DNA of 64,000 nucleotides, taken from Planctomycetota bacterium. Its GTDB lineage: Bacteria > Planctomycetota > PLA2 > JAEUHO01. Position numbers and translations under genes: made by a program. The stretch spans positions 56,549-120,548 of the forward strand of contig JADZCA010000040.1 of NCBI GenBank assembly GCA_020851795.1, written 5' to 3'. The notes beneath the pieces were generated by a model. That model ran no database searches. It was not told the DNA's origin and saw nothing but the letters and a program-made list of their open reading frames with translations. Within the stretch, counting starts at the first letter, position 1, and every line of letters starts with the position of its first letter. Below, in pieces: positions 1 to 9,681 of this stretch.

Positions 1-3
1 AGA

Positions 4-93
4 TGGCGGAGAGGACAGGATTCGAACCTGCGATACCGTTGCCGGTATACACGCTTTCCAAGCGTGCGCCTTCGACCACTCGGCCACCTCTCC
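4..93 (-). tRNA. tRNA-Ser (anticodon GGA)
   Basis: On the minus strand the acceptor arms GGAGAGG and CCTCTCC pair, followed by discriminator G and an encoded CCA. The anticodon stem CACGC/GCGTG encloses the loop TTGGAAA, giving anticodon GGA. A long variable arm and the GGTTCGAATCC T-arm are present, as expected for a class II serine tRNA. It decodes UCC and UCU. Confidence 0.96.
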
Positions 94-150
94 GCACGCG
101 TTGGAGAGAAGCGCAGAGCCTAGCGCGCGCGCCGCGGCGCGCCCACGTTT

Positions 151-222
151 CGCCCCAGGTCGTCGCCCCAGGTCGTCGCCCCGGGACGTCGCCCCGGGAC
201 CTCCGCACAGGTTGTCGCCCGG
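151..222. repeat. 13-bp tandem repeat
   Basis: A 13-bp unit with consensus cgccccaggtcgt starts at 151, 164, 177, 190, 203 and (partial) 216, with increasing divergence to the right. It lies between the tRNA-Ser gene and the 3' end of the next lipoprotein gene. No protein frame across it looks real. Confidence 0.75.
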
Positions 223-246
223 GGGCGGCGGCGGACCGACGGCCGG

Positions 247-1821
247 TCAGCCTTGGCGGAACAGCGCCGTCGCGCCGGTCCCGCCCACGACGGGGGCGAC
301 GAACGCGACGACGCCCTCGGCGGTCACGACGACCGACGGCGCCGCGAAGGACCCGAACGTCCCGCTGCCGGTGCCCGGCGCGGTGTCGCCCTGCGTCGCG
401 AGCGCGAAGAACCCGAGGTTGCGGACGGCCCAGTACACGCCCGTCGAGGCGTCGGAGAGCGTCGCCGAGAACGCGAACGACCCGCCCCGCGAGGTGGCGT
501 CGTCGAGGTCGGCGTAGAGGAGCGACGGGTAGCCGGGGCCGAAGGTGGCGCCGCCGGGCGGCGCGATGCGCCCGTCGCGGAACATCTCGAGCACGTCGGA
601 CGGGTCGCCCGCCGACAGGAACACGTGGTCGGCGCCGCTCGGGCTGCCCGAGAGCTCGGCGCGGATCGTGATGCGCGCCGCCGTCGGCTCCTGCGCCCAC
701 AGCGTGACGTCGGTCACAAGCCCGCCGACCCCGGACAGCGTCTCACCGGGCGCGACGACGGACTGGATGAACGCGCTGGTCGGGACGCCGGCGGAGAGCA
801 CCTGGCGCGTCCAGACGCCGTGGTCGGGCGACGGCGCCGTCGCCTTGCCGCGCCACGTCACGTAGCCGTCGGTCCCCGGGCCGCCCGTGCTGACGAGCAG
901 CGGGCCGCCGTCCCAGGCGCTCGCGAACGTCCGACTGCCGGTGTCGGGCGCGGTGTCCCCGTTGGCGGCGACCTTCACGTAGGTCGAGCCGTCGGTCGTC
1001 GCGTAGACGCCCTGCGCGGCGACGCCGACGACGTCGCAGGCGAACGCCGCGAGGTCCCCGTCGGCGTCGGCGCCGATCACCGGGAAGTCGAAGCCGAACG
1101 TGCCGCCGCCCGGGGCGGTGTCCCCCGTCACGGCGACGCGGGCGATCTGGTCGCCCAGGCGCGAGACCTTCCACACGCCGTGCAGCGGCGTCCCGCCGGT
1201 GCCGGTGCCGTGGAAGAAGATGTCGGCGTCCCCGTCCACGAACGTGGCGTCCTCGTCGAGGGCGGTCAGCGCCCCCACGTTGCCGAGGTTGATCGCATCG
1301 GGCAGGTCGCGGCCCAGCGCGAGCGCGCTGCGCTTCTCGCTGATCGCCCCACCCGTCGAGATGCGCGCGGTGAGGATCACCTCGCCCGAGCCCCCGCTCG
1401 TCGTGACGTGGGCGACGAGGAGCGCGTCGCTGCTCGAGTCCGAGCCGTCGCGGCGGATCCACAGGCGCTCGACGTCGTCGAGGGTCCCCGACGCGCCGTT
1501 GGTGCTCGGCACCGTCTCGCCCTTGGACCAGACGAGCACGAGCGCGCCGTTGGGGCGCGCCACGAACACGCCCGTCGCGGTGGAGCCGCCGACGACGTCG
1601 GCCGCGAACGCGACCCACCCGCTCGGCGCCACGGCGACGAGGAGGTCGGACGGGAGCACGCCGAACACGCCGCCCGCCGGCGTCGAGGCGCCCTCGACGG
1701 CGACGGCCGACAGCGTGCCCGGGACCGTGGGGCCCGAGTCGCCGCCCCCGGACCCGCCGCACCCGACGAGCGGGAGCGCCCCCGCGAGCGAAAGGACGAG
1801 CGCGGACACGCGATGACGCAT
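247..1821 (-). CDS. Lipoprotein with GDTAPG-type repeats
   Basis: Predicted 524-residue lipoprotein. The ATG at 1821 was chosen over upstream starts because a GGAGG lies 7 nt before it and it begins a classic lipoprotein signal (hydrophobic stretch, then LVGC at about residues 18-21, then a Gly/Ser-rich linker). The mature part repeats a module with the signature GDTAPG..G.TFG.F..P several times (near the middle and twice at the C-terminus), separated by strands that look beta-rich. This pattern matches, from memory, the DUF7453-type or choice-of-anchor secreted proteins of planctomycetes and myxobacteria. No enzymatic motif is visible. It is divergent from the FG-GAP lipoprotein, with 191 bp between the start codons, so promoters for both probably lie there. 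It probably sits on the outer membrane surface or in the periplasm. Its function is unknown. Confidence 0.85.
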   Translation of the reverse strand: MRHRVSALVLSLAGALPLVGCGGSGGGDSGPTVPGTLSAVAVEGASTPAGGVFGVLPSDLLVAVAPSGWVAFAADVVGGSTATGVFVARPNGALVLVWSKGETVPSTNGASGTLDDVERLWIRRDGSDSSSDALLVAHVTTSGGSGEVILTARISTGGAISEKRSALALGRDLPDAINLGNVGALTALDEDATFVDGDADIFFHGTGTGGTPLHGVWKVSRLGDQIARVAVTGDTAPGGGTFGFDFPVIGADADGDLAAFACDVVGVAAQGVYATTDGSTYVKVAANGDTAPDTGSRTFASAWDGGPLLVSTGGPGTDGYVTWRGKATAPSPDHGVWTRQVLSAGVPTSAFIQSVVAPGETLSGVGGLVTDVTLWAQEPTAARITIRAELSGSPSGADHVFLSAGDPSDVLEMFRDGRIAPPGGATFGPGYPSLLYADLDDATSRGGSFAFSATLSDASTGVYWAVRNLGFFALATQGDTAPGTGSGTFGSFAAPSVVVTAEGVVAFVAPVVGGTGATALFRQG

Positions 1822-2012
1822 CGAGACCTCCGGGGGGACCCGCACGACCGCCGACGGGTCGGGAGGATAGCCGCCCGACGGGGGCGCCGGACGGAGGGAC
1901 GGACCGCGACGGCGGGCGTTCGAGCCGCCGCGCGTCTTTGCGTGACCCCCACACGGCCCCAGGCGTGTCCTTCCGGTCGGCGTGCACAACGTCCCGACCG
2001 GAGTGCCCCCCG

Positions 2013-4496
2013 ATGCGTGCCTCTCGTGCCTGCGTCCTCGGCGTCCTCACGCTCGTGTCCCTCTGCCGATGCGGAGGGGGCGGCGGAGGTGGCCTCCCCG
2101 CCCGCGACGACCTCGTGTCGATCGCGCCGCCCGCGCTGCCCGTGGCGCGCACCGGCGCCGCCTACCTCGCGACGATCTCCGCCACGGGGCCGAACCCGCC
2201 GTTGACGTGGCGGCGCACCGGCGGACGCCTCCCTCCCGGCTGCGTCCTCGACGGCGAGAACGGCGAGCTCCGCGGCTGGCCGCGGGAGGTCGGGGTGTTC
2301 CGGTTCGAGGTCGAGGTCCGCGACGGCACCGACCCGGTGGGCGCGGACCGCGACGTCGTCTACGCGGCCGCGCGACGGACGTACGACGTGAAGGTCGAGC
2401 GAGGCCCGCTGGCGGTGCTGCCCCTCCCGATGGCGACGGCGCAGTTCAACGCGCCCTATGCCCACCGGTTCGAGGCGGCCGGAGGCACGGGCCCGTACCG
2501 CTTCGACCTCGCCGACGCCGCCCCTCCCGCCGGGCTCTCGCTCGCCACCGACGGCACCCTCGCGGGCGTCGTGGGCGCGGCGGCGGGCTCGCACGTCGTG
2601 ACCGTGCGCGCGACGGACGCGCTCGGCGCGACCGCCGAGGCCCCCTTCGCGTTCGACGTGGTCGTCGTCCCGCTCGTGATCGAGACCGTCTCCCTAGGCG
2701 ACGCGGCGCTCGGCTTCCCCTACGACCGCACCCCGCAGGTCAAGCCCCGGGGCGGTGGCCCGCCGTACGCGTGGAGCGTGCTGCCCTCCCCCGCCGCGCT
2801 CCCGCCGGGCCTGTCGTTCTCCCCCGAGTCCGGGCGCGTCGCCGGCACGCCCACGGTCGTCGGCAGCTATCCGTTCACGCTCCGGGTCGTGGACGCCGCC
2901 TCGCAGGCGGCCACGCGCGCGATGACCGTGGTCGTGCGGCCCGGGCCCGTGCTCGACGCGGTCGTGCCGGGGACGTTGCCGCGCACGGGCGGTGCGGTGG
3001 AGCTCCGCGGCGACGGCTTCCAGCCCGGGATGACCGTCGCGTTCGGCGTCGCGCCGCCGGTGCCCACGACGTACGTGTCGCCGACGCGCGCGACCGCGAC
3101 GCCGCCGCTGACGCCCACGCAGTCCGGCCCCGTCGCGGTGCGCGTCACGAACCCCGACGGGGGCTCGCACGAGCGGCCGACGGCGTTCCGCTTCCCTCTC
3201 GCCGACGTCGCGTTCACCTACGCGGGGGTCGTCGGCAGTCCCGGGTCGCTCGGCAGCAGTCGCGGCATCGCGGTCGGGGACCTCGATGCCGACGGCCTCG
3301 ACGACGTGGTCCAGGTCTGGTCCGTGGGCATCCAGATGATCCGCCCGGTCGGGCCCGTGTTCGCGGGGACGTGGACGGCGGCCAACGTCCGGACCAGCGG
3401 ATCGTTCAACGACGTCAAGCTCGCCGACGTGGACGCCGACGGCGACCTCGACCTCGTCACCATCCGCTCGTCGTCCACCGAGACGATCGAGGTCTACAAG
3501 AACGACGGCCACGGCCTGTTCCCCGCGACGGCGTCGGCGACGACGACGTACCCCAAGCCGTCCACCCACTACCCGAGCTCGCTCGCCGTCGGGGACGTGG
3601 ACGACGACGGCGTGCCCGACGTCGCGATCACGTCGGGCAGCGGCGGCCAGGGCACGCTCGTCGTCCTGCGGGGGCTCGGCGACGGCCGGTTCGCGCTCGT
3701 CGCCAACGTGACGGGCGGGATCCACGACGGCACCCACGGGTGCTTCGGGCCGAACATGGTCGTGCTCGCCGACCTCGACGGCAACGGGCGCGACGACTAC
3801 GTCGTGGTGGACGCGTTCCCCTCGGCCTGCGCCGTGGGGCAGGCGTGCCCCACCACGGACGGCGTGGCGGACGCGTACCCCGGCGACGACCGGATCGTCG
3901 CGTGGGTCGCCCGCGCGACCGTCGGCGGTGCCCCCGGGCTCTGGGCGCCCGCCCGCGTCTCGGGCGCATTCGGTCGCCTCGACGGCGACAACCTCGGCGT
4001 CGTGCTCTACGACCACGACGGCGACGGCCGCCGCGACCTCGCCGTGTGCGGGGGCTTCCGCGACCAGCGCGGGATGGGCGTCGCGTTCCTCAGCGGCGCC
4101 GGCGACGGCTCCTTCGTCGAGCGGTTCGTTCGCTCGACGGCCTACAACCGCCGCTACGGAGCCGCGCTCGACGCGAACCTCGACGGCTTCGACGACCTCG
4201 TCGTCGTGGGCGGCGACGGTCGCGCAGGGAGCTTCGCCGCCTCCGGGTATTCGATCGCCGAGCTCTACCTCGGCGGGATGGGCAGCGTCCCGGTGCGGGC
4301 GTGGACGTCGGGCCCCGAGTCGAGCGGGTCCGTCCCCGACGCGAACCCGGGCCGCGTGGCGGTCGGCGACTTCGACGGCGACGGGCTCCTCGACTTCGCC
4401 GTGGACCAGTCGTTCCACACGAAGGAGCGGTACGGCAACGACCAGGACGACGGCGTCGTCGAGGGGGTGGCGATCTACCTCAACCGGAGCCGCTGA
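2013..4496 (+). CDS. Lipoprotein with Ig-like, IPT/TIG and FG-GAP/VCBS repeats
   Basis: Predicted 827-residue exported protein. The ATG at 2013 begins a short signal (ACVLGVLTLVSLCRC) followed by a poly-Gly run. Domains in order: three putative-Ig (He_PIG type) repeats, recognisable by LPPG..LD...G.L.G or LPPGLSFSPESG, over roughly residues 35-305; one IPT/TIG domain around 315-395 (VTNPDGG); then about seven FG-GAP/VCBS repeats (GDLDADGLDD, ADVDADGDLD, GDVDDDGVPD, YDHDGDGRRD, GDFDGDGLLD) with calcium-binding DxDxDG loops that should fold as an integrin-like beta-propeller. Such proteins act in adhesion or carbohydrate/matrix binding at the cell surface. The substrate cannot be told. The lipobox is imperfect (either of two cysteines could be lipidated), so plain secretion is an alternative. 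Confidence 0.9.
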   Translation: MRASRACVLGVLTLVSLCRCGGGGGGGLPARDDLVSIAPPALPVARTGAAYLATISATGPNPPLTWRRTGGRLPPGCVLDGENGELRGWPREVGVFRFEVEVRDGTDPVGADRDVVYAAARRTYDVKVERGPLAVLPLPMATAQFNAPYAHRFEAAGGTGPYRFDLADAAPPAGLSLATDGTLAGVVGAAAGSHVVTVRATDALGATAEAPFAFDVVVVPLVIETVSLGDAALGFPYDRTPQVKPRGGGPPYAWSVLPSPAALPPGLSFSPESGRVAGTPTVVGSYPFTLRVVDAASQAATRAMTVVVRPGPVLDAVVPGTLPRTGGAVELRGDGFQPGMTVAFGVAPPVPTTYVSPTRATATPPLTPTQSGPVAVRVTNPDGGSHERPTAFRFPLADVAFTYAGVVGSPGSLGSSRGIAVGDLDADGLDDVVQVWSVGIQMIRPVGPVFAGTWTAANVRTSGSFNDVKLADVDADGDLDLVTIRSSSTETIEVYKNDGHGLFPATASATTTYPKPSTHYPSSLAVGDVDDDGVPDVAITSGSGGQGTLVVLRGLGDGRFALVANVTGGIHDGTHGCFGPNMVVLADLDGNGRDDYVVVDAFPSACAVGQACPTTDGVADAYPGDDRIVAWVARATVGGAPGLWAPARVSGAFGRLDGDNLGVVLYDHDGDGRRDLAVCGGFRDQRGMGVAFLSGAGDGSFVERFVRSTAYNRRYGAALDANLDGFDDLVVVGGDGRAGSFAASGYSIAELYLGGMGSVPVRAWTSGPESSGSVPDANPGRVAVGDFDGDGLLDFAVDQSFHTKERYGNDQDDGVVEGVAIYLNRSR

Positions 4497-4566
4497 ACCG
4501 GGCCGCGCGCCCCGCCGCGCTCCGCCCCGGCGGCCCGTCGCCCCCCGAAGGCCGCCGCACGCACGA

Positions 4567-4581
4567 ACCGGCGAGGCCGGT
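4567..4581 (+). terminator. Possible weak terminator hairpin
   Basis: ACCGGC-GAG-GCCGGT forms a perfect 6-bp stem 70 bp after the FG-GAP lipoprotein stop, followed by a short T-containing stretch (gctgcgtctttcg). It is weak, with no true T-run, and could be chance in such G+C-rich DNA. Confidence 0.3.
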
Positions 4582-4632
4582 GCTGCGTCTTTCGTGATTT
4601 CGACGGGGTCGCGCCGCGCAGAATGCGGGGCC

Positions 4633-6378
4633 GTGCCCGACGCCGCCCCCCCCACGTCGCCCGCGTCGCTCTCCCGGGCGCTCCGCGCGGCCCGCGGGCA
4701 CCGCGGCGCGCTCGTCGGCCTGCTGCTCGTCTCGCTCCTCGCCACGCCGCTCGCGCTCGCGCTGCCGGTGCCGGTCGCGCTCGTCCTCGACCAGGTCGCG
4801 GGCGGTCAGCCGCTCCCGCCGTTCCTCGCGGCGCTGGTCCCCGACGCGGTCGTGCGGGCCCCCGACGGGCTGCTCTGGCTTGCGGTGATCCTGCTGGTCG
4901 CCGTCGCGGTCCTCCTCCAGCTCCAGGTGCTGGCCACGTGGACGCTCGAGACGTGGCTGGGCGACCGCATGACGCTCTCGTTGCGGGCGCGCGTGTTCCG
5001 CCACCTGCAGCGCCTCTCGTTCGCGTGGCACGACACGAAGGGGAGTGCGGAGGCCGTCTACCGGGTCCAGAGCGACTGCCCTGCGCTGCAGAACGTCCTC
5101 GTGCACGCGTTGGTGCCGATCGCGGCAGCGACGGCCAAGCTCGTCGTGGTCGTCGTCGTCGCGGCGACGATCGACGTCGGGCTCACGCTCGTCGCGCTCG
5201 CCGCGGCCCCCGTGCTCCTCGCGGTGCTCGCGGCGTACCGCCGCCGCCTGCGGTCGGAGTGGCGCGAGGTGAAGGAGCGCGAGCGCGCGGCGATGGCCGT
5301 CGTCACCGAGACGCTGGGCGCGCTGCGGGTGGTGAAGGCCTTCGGGCAGGAGGAGCGCGAGCACGACCGCTACGTCGCCCGCGGGGACGCGAGCGTGCGG
5401 GCGGAGATGCGCGCGGTGCGCGTCGAGAGCACGCTGTGGCTGCTGGTCGGCGTCGTCCTCGCGGTGGGCACCGCGACGGTGCTCTGGGTCGGCGCCCGCC
5501 ACGTGGCGGCGGGCACGCTGACGACCGGGCGCCTGATCCAGGTGATGGCCTACCTCTCGCAGCTCTACGACCCGCTCAAGACGATGGGGAGCCGCGCCGC
5601 GGGCGTGCAGCGCGGCCTCGCGTCGCTCGACCGGGTGTTCGCGCTCCTCGACACCGCGGTGGACGTCACCGACCGTCCCGACGCGCAGCCCCTGCGCCGC
5701 GCCCGGGGCGAGGTCGTGCTCGAGCACGTCGCGTTCTCCTACCCCGGCGGGCGCACCGTCCTCGAGGACGCCACGGTCCGGGTCGAGGCGGGACGCCGCG
5801 TGGGGATCACGGGCCCGAGCGGGTCGGGGAAGTCCACGCTGCTCGGGCTCCTGACGCGCTTCGTGGACCCGACGGCGGGACGGGTGCTGCTCGACGGCAC
5901 CGACCTGCGCGACTACCGGCTCGCCGACCTGCGGGCGCAGTTCGCGATCGTGCTCCAGGAGCCGGTGCTCTTCTCGACGACGGTGCGCGAGAACATCGCG
6001 TACGGCCGGCCCGACGCGCGTGCCGCCGAGATCGAGGCGGCGGCGGTCGCCGCGGGCGCGCACGACTTCGTCCTGCGCCTGCCGCAGGGCTACGACACGG
6101 TGGTCGGGGAGCGCGGCCTGTCGCTCTCCGGCGGCGAGCGCCAACGGCTCTCGCTCGCGCGCGCGTTCCTGCGCGACGCGCCGATCCTGCTGCTCGACGA
6201 GCCGACGAGCGCGCTCGACGCGCGCACGGAGGCGGGCGTGATGGAGGCGGTCGAGCGCCTGATGGCGGGCCGGACGACGTTCGTCGTCGCGCACCGCGTC
6301 TCGACGCTGGACGGCTGCGACCTCCGCCTGCGCGTCGAGGGCGGCCGCCTCCACCTCGAGCCCGCGACGGGCGCGTGA
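4633..6378 (+). CDS. ABC exporter half-transporter (membrane domain fused to ATPase)
   Basis: Predicted 581-residue MsbA/multidrug-type exporter. It starts at GTG 4633, the only start in frame that gives the usual ~580-residue length without running into the upstream gene. The N-terminal membrane domain (about residues 20-310) has hydrophobic helices such as LVGLLLVSLLATPLALAL and WLLVGVVLAVGTATVLWVG. The nucleotide-binding domain has Walker A GPSGSGKST (394-402, Lys400), a Q-loop before VLFSTTVRENIAYG, signature LSGGE (498-502), Walker B ILLLDE (518-523) and the switch His554 in VVAHR, so it should be active as a homodimer or with a partner encoded elsewhere. Heads with this architecture export lipids, lipid-A precursors, drugs or peptides. 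No substrate clue is given by neighbours, since it stands alone, convergent with the following unusual operon. Confidence 0.92.
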   Translation: MPDAAPPTSPASLSRALRAARGHRGALVGLLLVSLLATPLALALPVPVALVLDQVAGGQPLPPFLAALVPDAVVRAPDGLLWLAVILLVAVAVLLQLQVLATWTLETWLGDRMTLSLRARVFRHLQRLSFAWHDTKGSAEAVYRVQSDCPALQNVLVHALVPIAAATAKLVVVVVVAATIDVGLTLVALAAAPVLLAVLAAYRRRLRSEWREVKERERAAMAVVTETLGALRVVKAFGQEEREHDRYVARGDASVRAEMRAVRVESTLWLLVGVVLAVGTATVLWVGARHVAAGTLTTGRLIQVMAYLSQLYDPLKTMGSRAAGVQRGLASLDRVFALLDTAVDVTDRPDAQPLRRARGEVVLEHVAFSYPGGRTVLEDATVRVEAGRRVGITGPSGSGKSTLLGLLTRFVDPTAGRVLLDGTDLRDYRLADLRAQFAIVLQEPVLFSTTVRENIAYGRPDARAAEIEAAAVAAGAHDFVLRLPQGYDTVVGERGLSLSGGERQRLSLARAFLRDAPILLLDEPTSALDARTEAGVMEAVERLMAGRTTFVVAHRVSTLDGCDLRLRVEGGRLHLEPATGA

Positions 6379-6510
6379 GCTCGGGGCCGCTCGCGATCGG
6401 CTTCCCCGGCACGGCTCGGAAGCTTCAGCCCGCGTACGGCCTCTCGCCGGAGCCAGAAACCCACGCGCGCCGCAGAACTGCATTCAAGGGCAGGCTCGGA
6501 GACATCGGAC

Positions 6511-6526
6511 AGCCGCGAACGCGGCT
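6511..6526. terminator. Hairpin overlapping the stop codon of the minus-strand gene
   Basis: AGCCGCG-AA-CGCGGCT is a perfect 7-bp inverted repeat between the convergent ABC exporter and the exported TPR protein. It overlaps the TAG stop (6525-6527). There is no T-run, so a terminator role is a guess. Confidence 0.3.
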
Positions 6527-9500
6527 ACCGCAGGACCCGAGAGAGCTGGGCGATGACTCGGGCCCGCAGCGAAGCCACCCGGACAGAGTGCGGAGCGACG
6601 GCGCTGGCCCAATCGCAAAACAGCAGGGCGTGTTCGCGGTGGCCACTCCGGAGAGCACCGATCGACGCCCCCACGAGAGCTCCGACGTCCGAAGCCGACA
6701 TCGCGCTCGCCTCTCGGATGAGATCGTGCACGCGAGCCCAGTCGGCCACTCGAGCCGCCAGCTCCGCGCGAACCTCGAGGATCCGGAGACTCGCCCCACG
6801 GTCGAGGCCCGGAGCCGACGAAGCGGCATCCAACGTCGCAGCCGCGCCTGCGGCATTCCCCACGAGAACCTCTGCCTCCGCCAGTGAAGCGAGGTCCCGG
6901 GGCTGGGTCAGGTGCTCTCGCTCGGGGAGCGCGGGCGCAACGAGCAGGCCTGCTCCCGCAGACTCTGCGCGTCGGAGTCGCACCACCAAGACCCCGAGCC
7001 TTGCTGGCACCTTGCTGACCGAGCTCGCGGCTCGAAGGTAGCTCGCCTCCGCGGACGCGTCGTCGCCCAGCTCGTGCTGAAGCTCGCCCAAGATCCGATG
7101 CATCTCGCTCGTCAACCCACCGGACGGCAACAACTGCTCCATGAAAACGAGACGTCTCGTCTCCGACTCGCCAAGACACCGACCGATCGAGAGCTCGAGC
7201 CACATAGCCGGCACAACGACACTCTCCTCCTCGAGACACGCGCGAGCAGCGGCATGAGCGTCGGATCGCGCGCGACTCAGTTCGCCTCGCCGCAACCGAA
7301 GACGAGCCCGCAACAGAAGCGCTTGGGGGTGACCAATCGACGAGGCGAGGCACCTCTCCACCAGGTCCTCGCACTCTCCCCAACGACCCGACCTCCACGC
7401 CTCGGCTGCATCTCGGAGCAGCATCGACTCGTGGGAGCCGGGATCGCCCGAGCGCTCGGTCAAGGGAAGCGAAACCGCCATGTCAGGAAGATCGACCGCA
7501 GGCACCGTCGGGCTCCCTTCAGTCATCAGTCTGTCCGCGGGGACTACGCTTGTCGCGGACGGGAGCATCGAACTCGCCCAGACGCTCGTCGTCAATGACA
7601 CCCCCCCCCTTATCGTCCCGGTCCCTCGCGTCGAAGTGAGGGTCGGATACACCCGCGCCTCAACGGTCTCGCCTTGGAGGCTCGACGCCCGGTGAAGCAA
7701 GGAGTCCTCTGGAACGAGGATCCGCAGCAATCGTGCCAGGACAACCATGTCGAGGATCCCCCGGAGGCGTCCGGTGTGCTCGTCATGCCTCTCGATGACG
7801 GGAAGATCACGCGTGAATGAGGCAGCCCACGCACGCTGCCCCGGATTCGCATGTCCGAGTGGCTCCGCCTTCTCACCGAGAGCCATGGCCTCCGTGTCCA
7901 CGGCGAGCGCCGCGTCGAACAAGACTGAACGTCCGCTCGCCTCGACCAAGATGGACCGCGCTGGGACCGGCGCAGGCACGAACCAGAATCGTCCGTGCCA
8001 AGTTCCAGGTGTCAGGAAATCGAACTCGCTCTGAACTCCCTTCGGCTCGGACGCAACGCCCTGCGAGTAGCGCTTCATCGAGTAGTCCGCATCCAGCAGC
8101 GCCTGCGCGGTGGCACCATCTGCGGCCACGCCTCCGACGCGAACCGAGAAGGGCAGATCGAGACCGTCACTCCACCCGGGCTGTGGGTCGAGGCTGACCC
8201 AAGGGGCCGCACCCCTTCGCCACACACAGTTCACGATCTCCACCAGGTCCACAAGGCGCGCCGGCGGCAATCCTGGTGCTCGCCGCGCCAGGAGAATGAT
8301 GTCGTCGCCAGCGGACGTCCTAACGAATCCATGGAACCGAGACGGCCGGCCGGCAAGCAGGGTCGAGGCTGGCACGCGACCACTCGCCCGAGCCGCCTCC
8401 TCCGCCTGCGCGACCGCATGTCGTAGGGAGACTGCAACCCAGCCCCCGCGCACTGGAGTGGTCACGCGCTGCCATGCAAGGTTGACGACCTGAGACAGCG
8501 CCGAGTAGTCGCCGTCCGCCCCAACGCCGACCGTCGACCTAGTCAAGAGCTCCGTGATCCCGGCGTCATCCAAAGAGCCAGCAGCATCTAGCAAACTTGC
8601 ATCGTCGAACGCAAGATCCACGCCGCCAACCACCGGGCGAACTCCTCTCGTGCCCGCGAGATCCACCGCGGCACCCCGGTTGTCCATCGAGGCCCCTTCT
8701 TCCAGGGTACCGCCGGCAGCGCCGCCCGCTCGGCCGATGCCGGAGCGAAACTCGAGGATTCGCTCCAACGAGTGGAACGCTCCGAAATAGCCAAAGGACC
8801 GAAGCGCTCTTAGCAAATCGTCATGGCGAAACGGAGGATGGACCACCATACCGTCGCTCACCCATCCCTGCAGATCCCCGAGTACCTCGCGAAGCGAAGA
8901 GAGTCCTACGCGGTGGAGTCTCATCCGAGCGTCGATGGACATGCTCGCCTCCGAACCGAGCGCGCGAGTCATCAGGCCGAACTTCGGTACGATGTCTCCT
9001 TGGATTCTCCAGAGATGAAACTCGATGTCACCGCCGAGCACTCGGCGAAGCCTCTCGAGTCGCGCTCTCGACAGGGCATGCCCCATCAGCCCGTAGTCTG
9101 GGCACATGAGGTTGACTCGTCTAACACCCTCGAAGCACCGCTGGGACTCCAAGAGCGCGAGTCCCACGGGATTCCCGTTGCTGTGGAGATCGAGGCTCGT
9201 GACTCGGATGGACTCCCTATTGAAGCGCTCTCTCACGGCGGCAGCCACGGCGCTGGCAGTTCGATGCGGATCCAAGTGATCATCAATGATGCGAAGCGAC
9301 TCGCGGCAAGAGAATTGCAGCGCTCGCTCGGCGACCGCGAGCGCGGGAGGGAGATTCTGAAGTCGGCCGATCGGATCCGTACGGCAACCCACCACAACGT
9401 CGTACGGCCGCCCGGTAGCGGGGTTGCGAGCGCTCTTGGATGTCTCGAGGACGGTGCGACCGTCGGCGCCCATTCCTAGGACGAGGACCGCAGCTCCGTC

Positions 9501-9647
9501 CGCCGAGAATTCGCCCGCAGTGGCCAGATGGACCTCGCGGCCCAGCCAACGCGTGTGGTCCACTCTCCAGCCGGTCGGATCTGCCCGCCCGTCTCGACGG
9601 ACGGCGACGAGCACGATCAGCATCAGCAAGCACTTCCCACGCACCAT
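6525..9647 (-). CDS. Large exported protein with DUF1598-like region and C-terminal TPR-like repeats
   Basis: Predicted 1040-residue protein. The ATG at 9647 has a good GGAGG 9 nt upstream and starts a signal peptide (MVRGKCLLMLIVLVAV). Residues about 30-270 look like an alpha/beta domain (EFSADGAAVLVLGMGADG, SLDLHSNGNPVGLALLES). The middle carries a segment with DIILLARRAPGLPP, then APWVSLDPQP, then a LDADYSMKRYSQG motif, which resembles the DUF1598 family remembered mainly from planctomycetes. The last ~280 residues are helical with TPR-like spacing (WRSGRWGECEDLVERCL, LLLRARLRLRRGELSRA, LGELQHELGDDASAEASYL). It is 34 bp downstream of the EF-hand protein gene and probably cotranscribed. Base composition is lower in G+C than its neighbours (35 of 60 in 9241-9300). 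Function unknown; a secreted scaffold or envelope protein is plausible. Confidence 0.8.
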   Translation of the reverse strand: MVRGKCLLMLIVLVAVRRDGRADPTGWRVDHTRWLGREVHLATAGEFSADGAAVLVLGMGADGRTVLETSKSARNPATGRPYDVVVGCRTDPIGRLQNLPPALAVAERALQFSCRESLRIIDDHLDPHRTASAVAAAVRERFNRESIRVTSLDLHSNGNPVGLALLESQRCFEGVRRVNLMCPDYGLMGHALSRARLERLRRVLGGDIEFHLWRIQGDIVPKFGLMTRALGSEASMSIDARMRLHRVGLSSLREVLGDLQGWVSDGMVVHPPFRHDDLLRALRSFGYFGAFHSLERILEFRSGIGRAGGAAGGTLEEGASMDNRGAAVDLAGTRGVRPVVGGVDLAFDDASLLDAAGSLDDAGITELLTRSTVGVGADGDYSALSQVVNLAWQRVTTPVRGGWVAVSLRHAVAQAEEAARASGRVPASTLLAGRPSRFHGFVRTSAGDDIILLARRAPGLPPARLVDLVEIVNCVWRRGAAPWVSLDPQPGWSDGLDLPFSVRVGGVAADGATAQALLDADYSMKRYSQGVASEPKGVQSEFDFLTPGTWHGRFWFVPAPVPARSILVEASGRSVLFDAALAVDTEAMALGEKAEPLGHANPGQRAWAASFTRDLPVIERHDEHTGRLRGILDMVVLARLLRILVPEDSLLHRASSLQGETVEARVYPTLTSTRGTGTIRGGVSLTTSVWASSMLPSATSVVPADRLMTEGSPTVPAVDLPDMAVSLPLTERSGDPGSHESMLLRDAAEAWRSGRWGECEDLVERCLASSIGHPQALLLRARLRLRRGELSRARSDAHAAARACLEEESVVVPAMWLELSIGRCLGESETRRLVFMEQLLPSGGLTSEMHRILGELQHELGDDASAEASYLRAASSVSKVPARLGVLVVRLRRAESAGAGLLVAPALPEREHLTQPRDLASLAEAEVLVGNAAGAAATLDAASSAPGLDRGASLRILEVRAELAARVADWARVHDLIREASAMSASDVGALVGASIGALRSGHREHALLFCDWASAVAPHSVRVASLRARVIAQLSRVLR

Positions 9648-9681
9648 GATCGCCTCCGCTGAGCGCAGGCGCCGGGTCGCG

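Noticed and set aside
1..1000. Plus-strand frames overlapping the tRNA-Ser and the first lipoprotein
   Set aside because: They cross a clear tRNA and are antisense to a gene with a lipobox and a good ribosome site.
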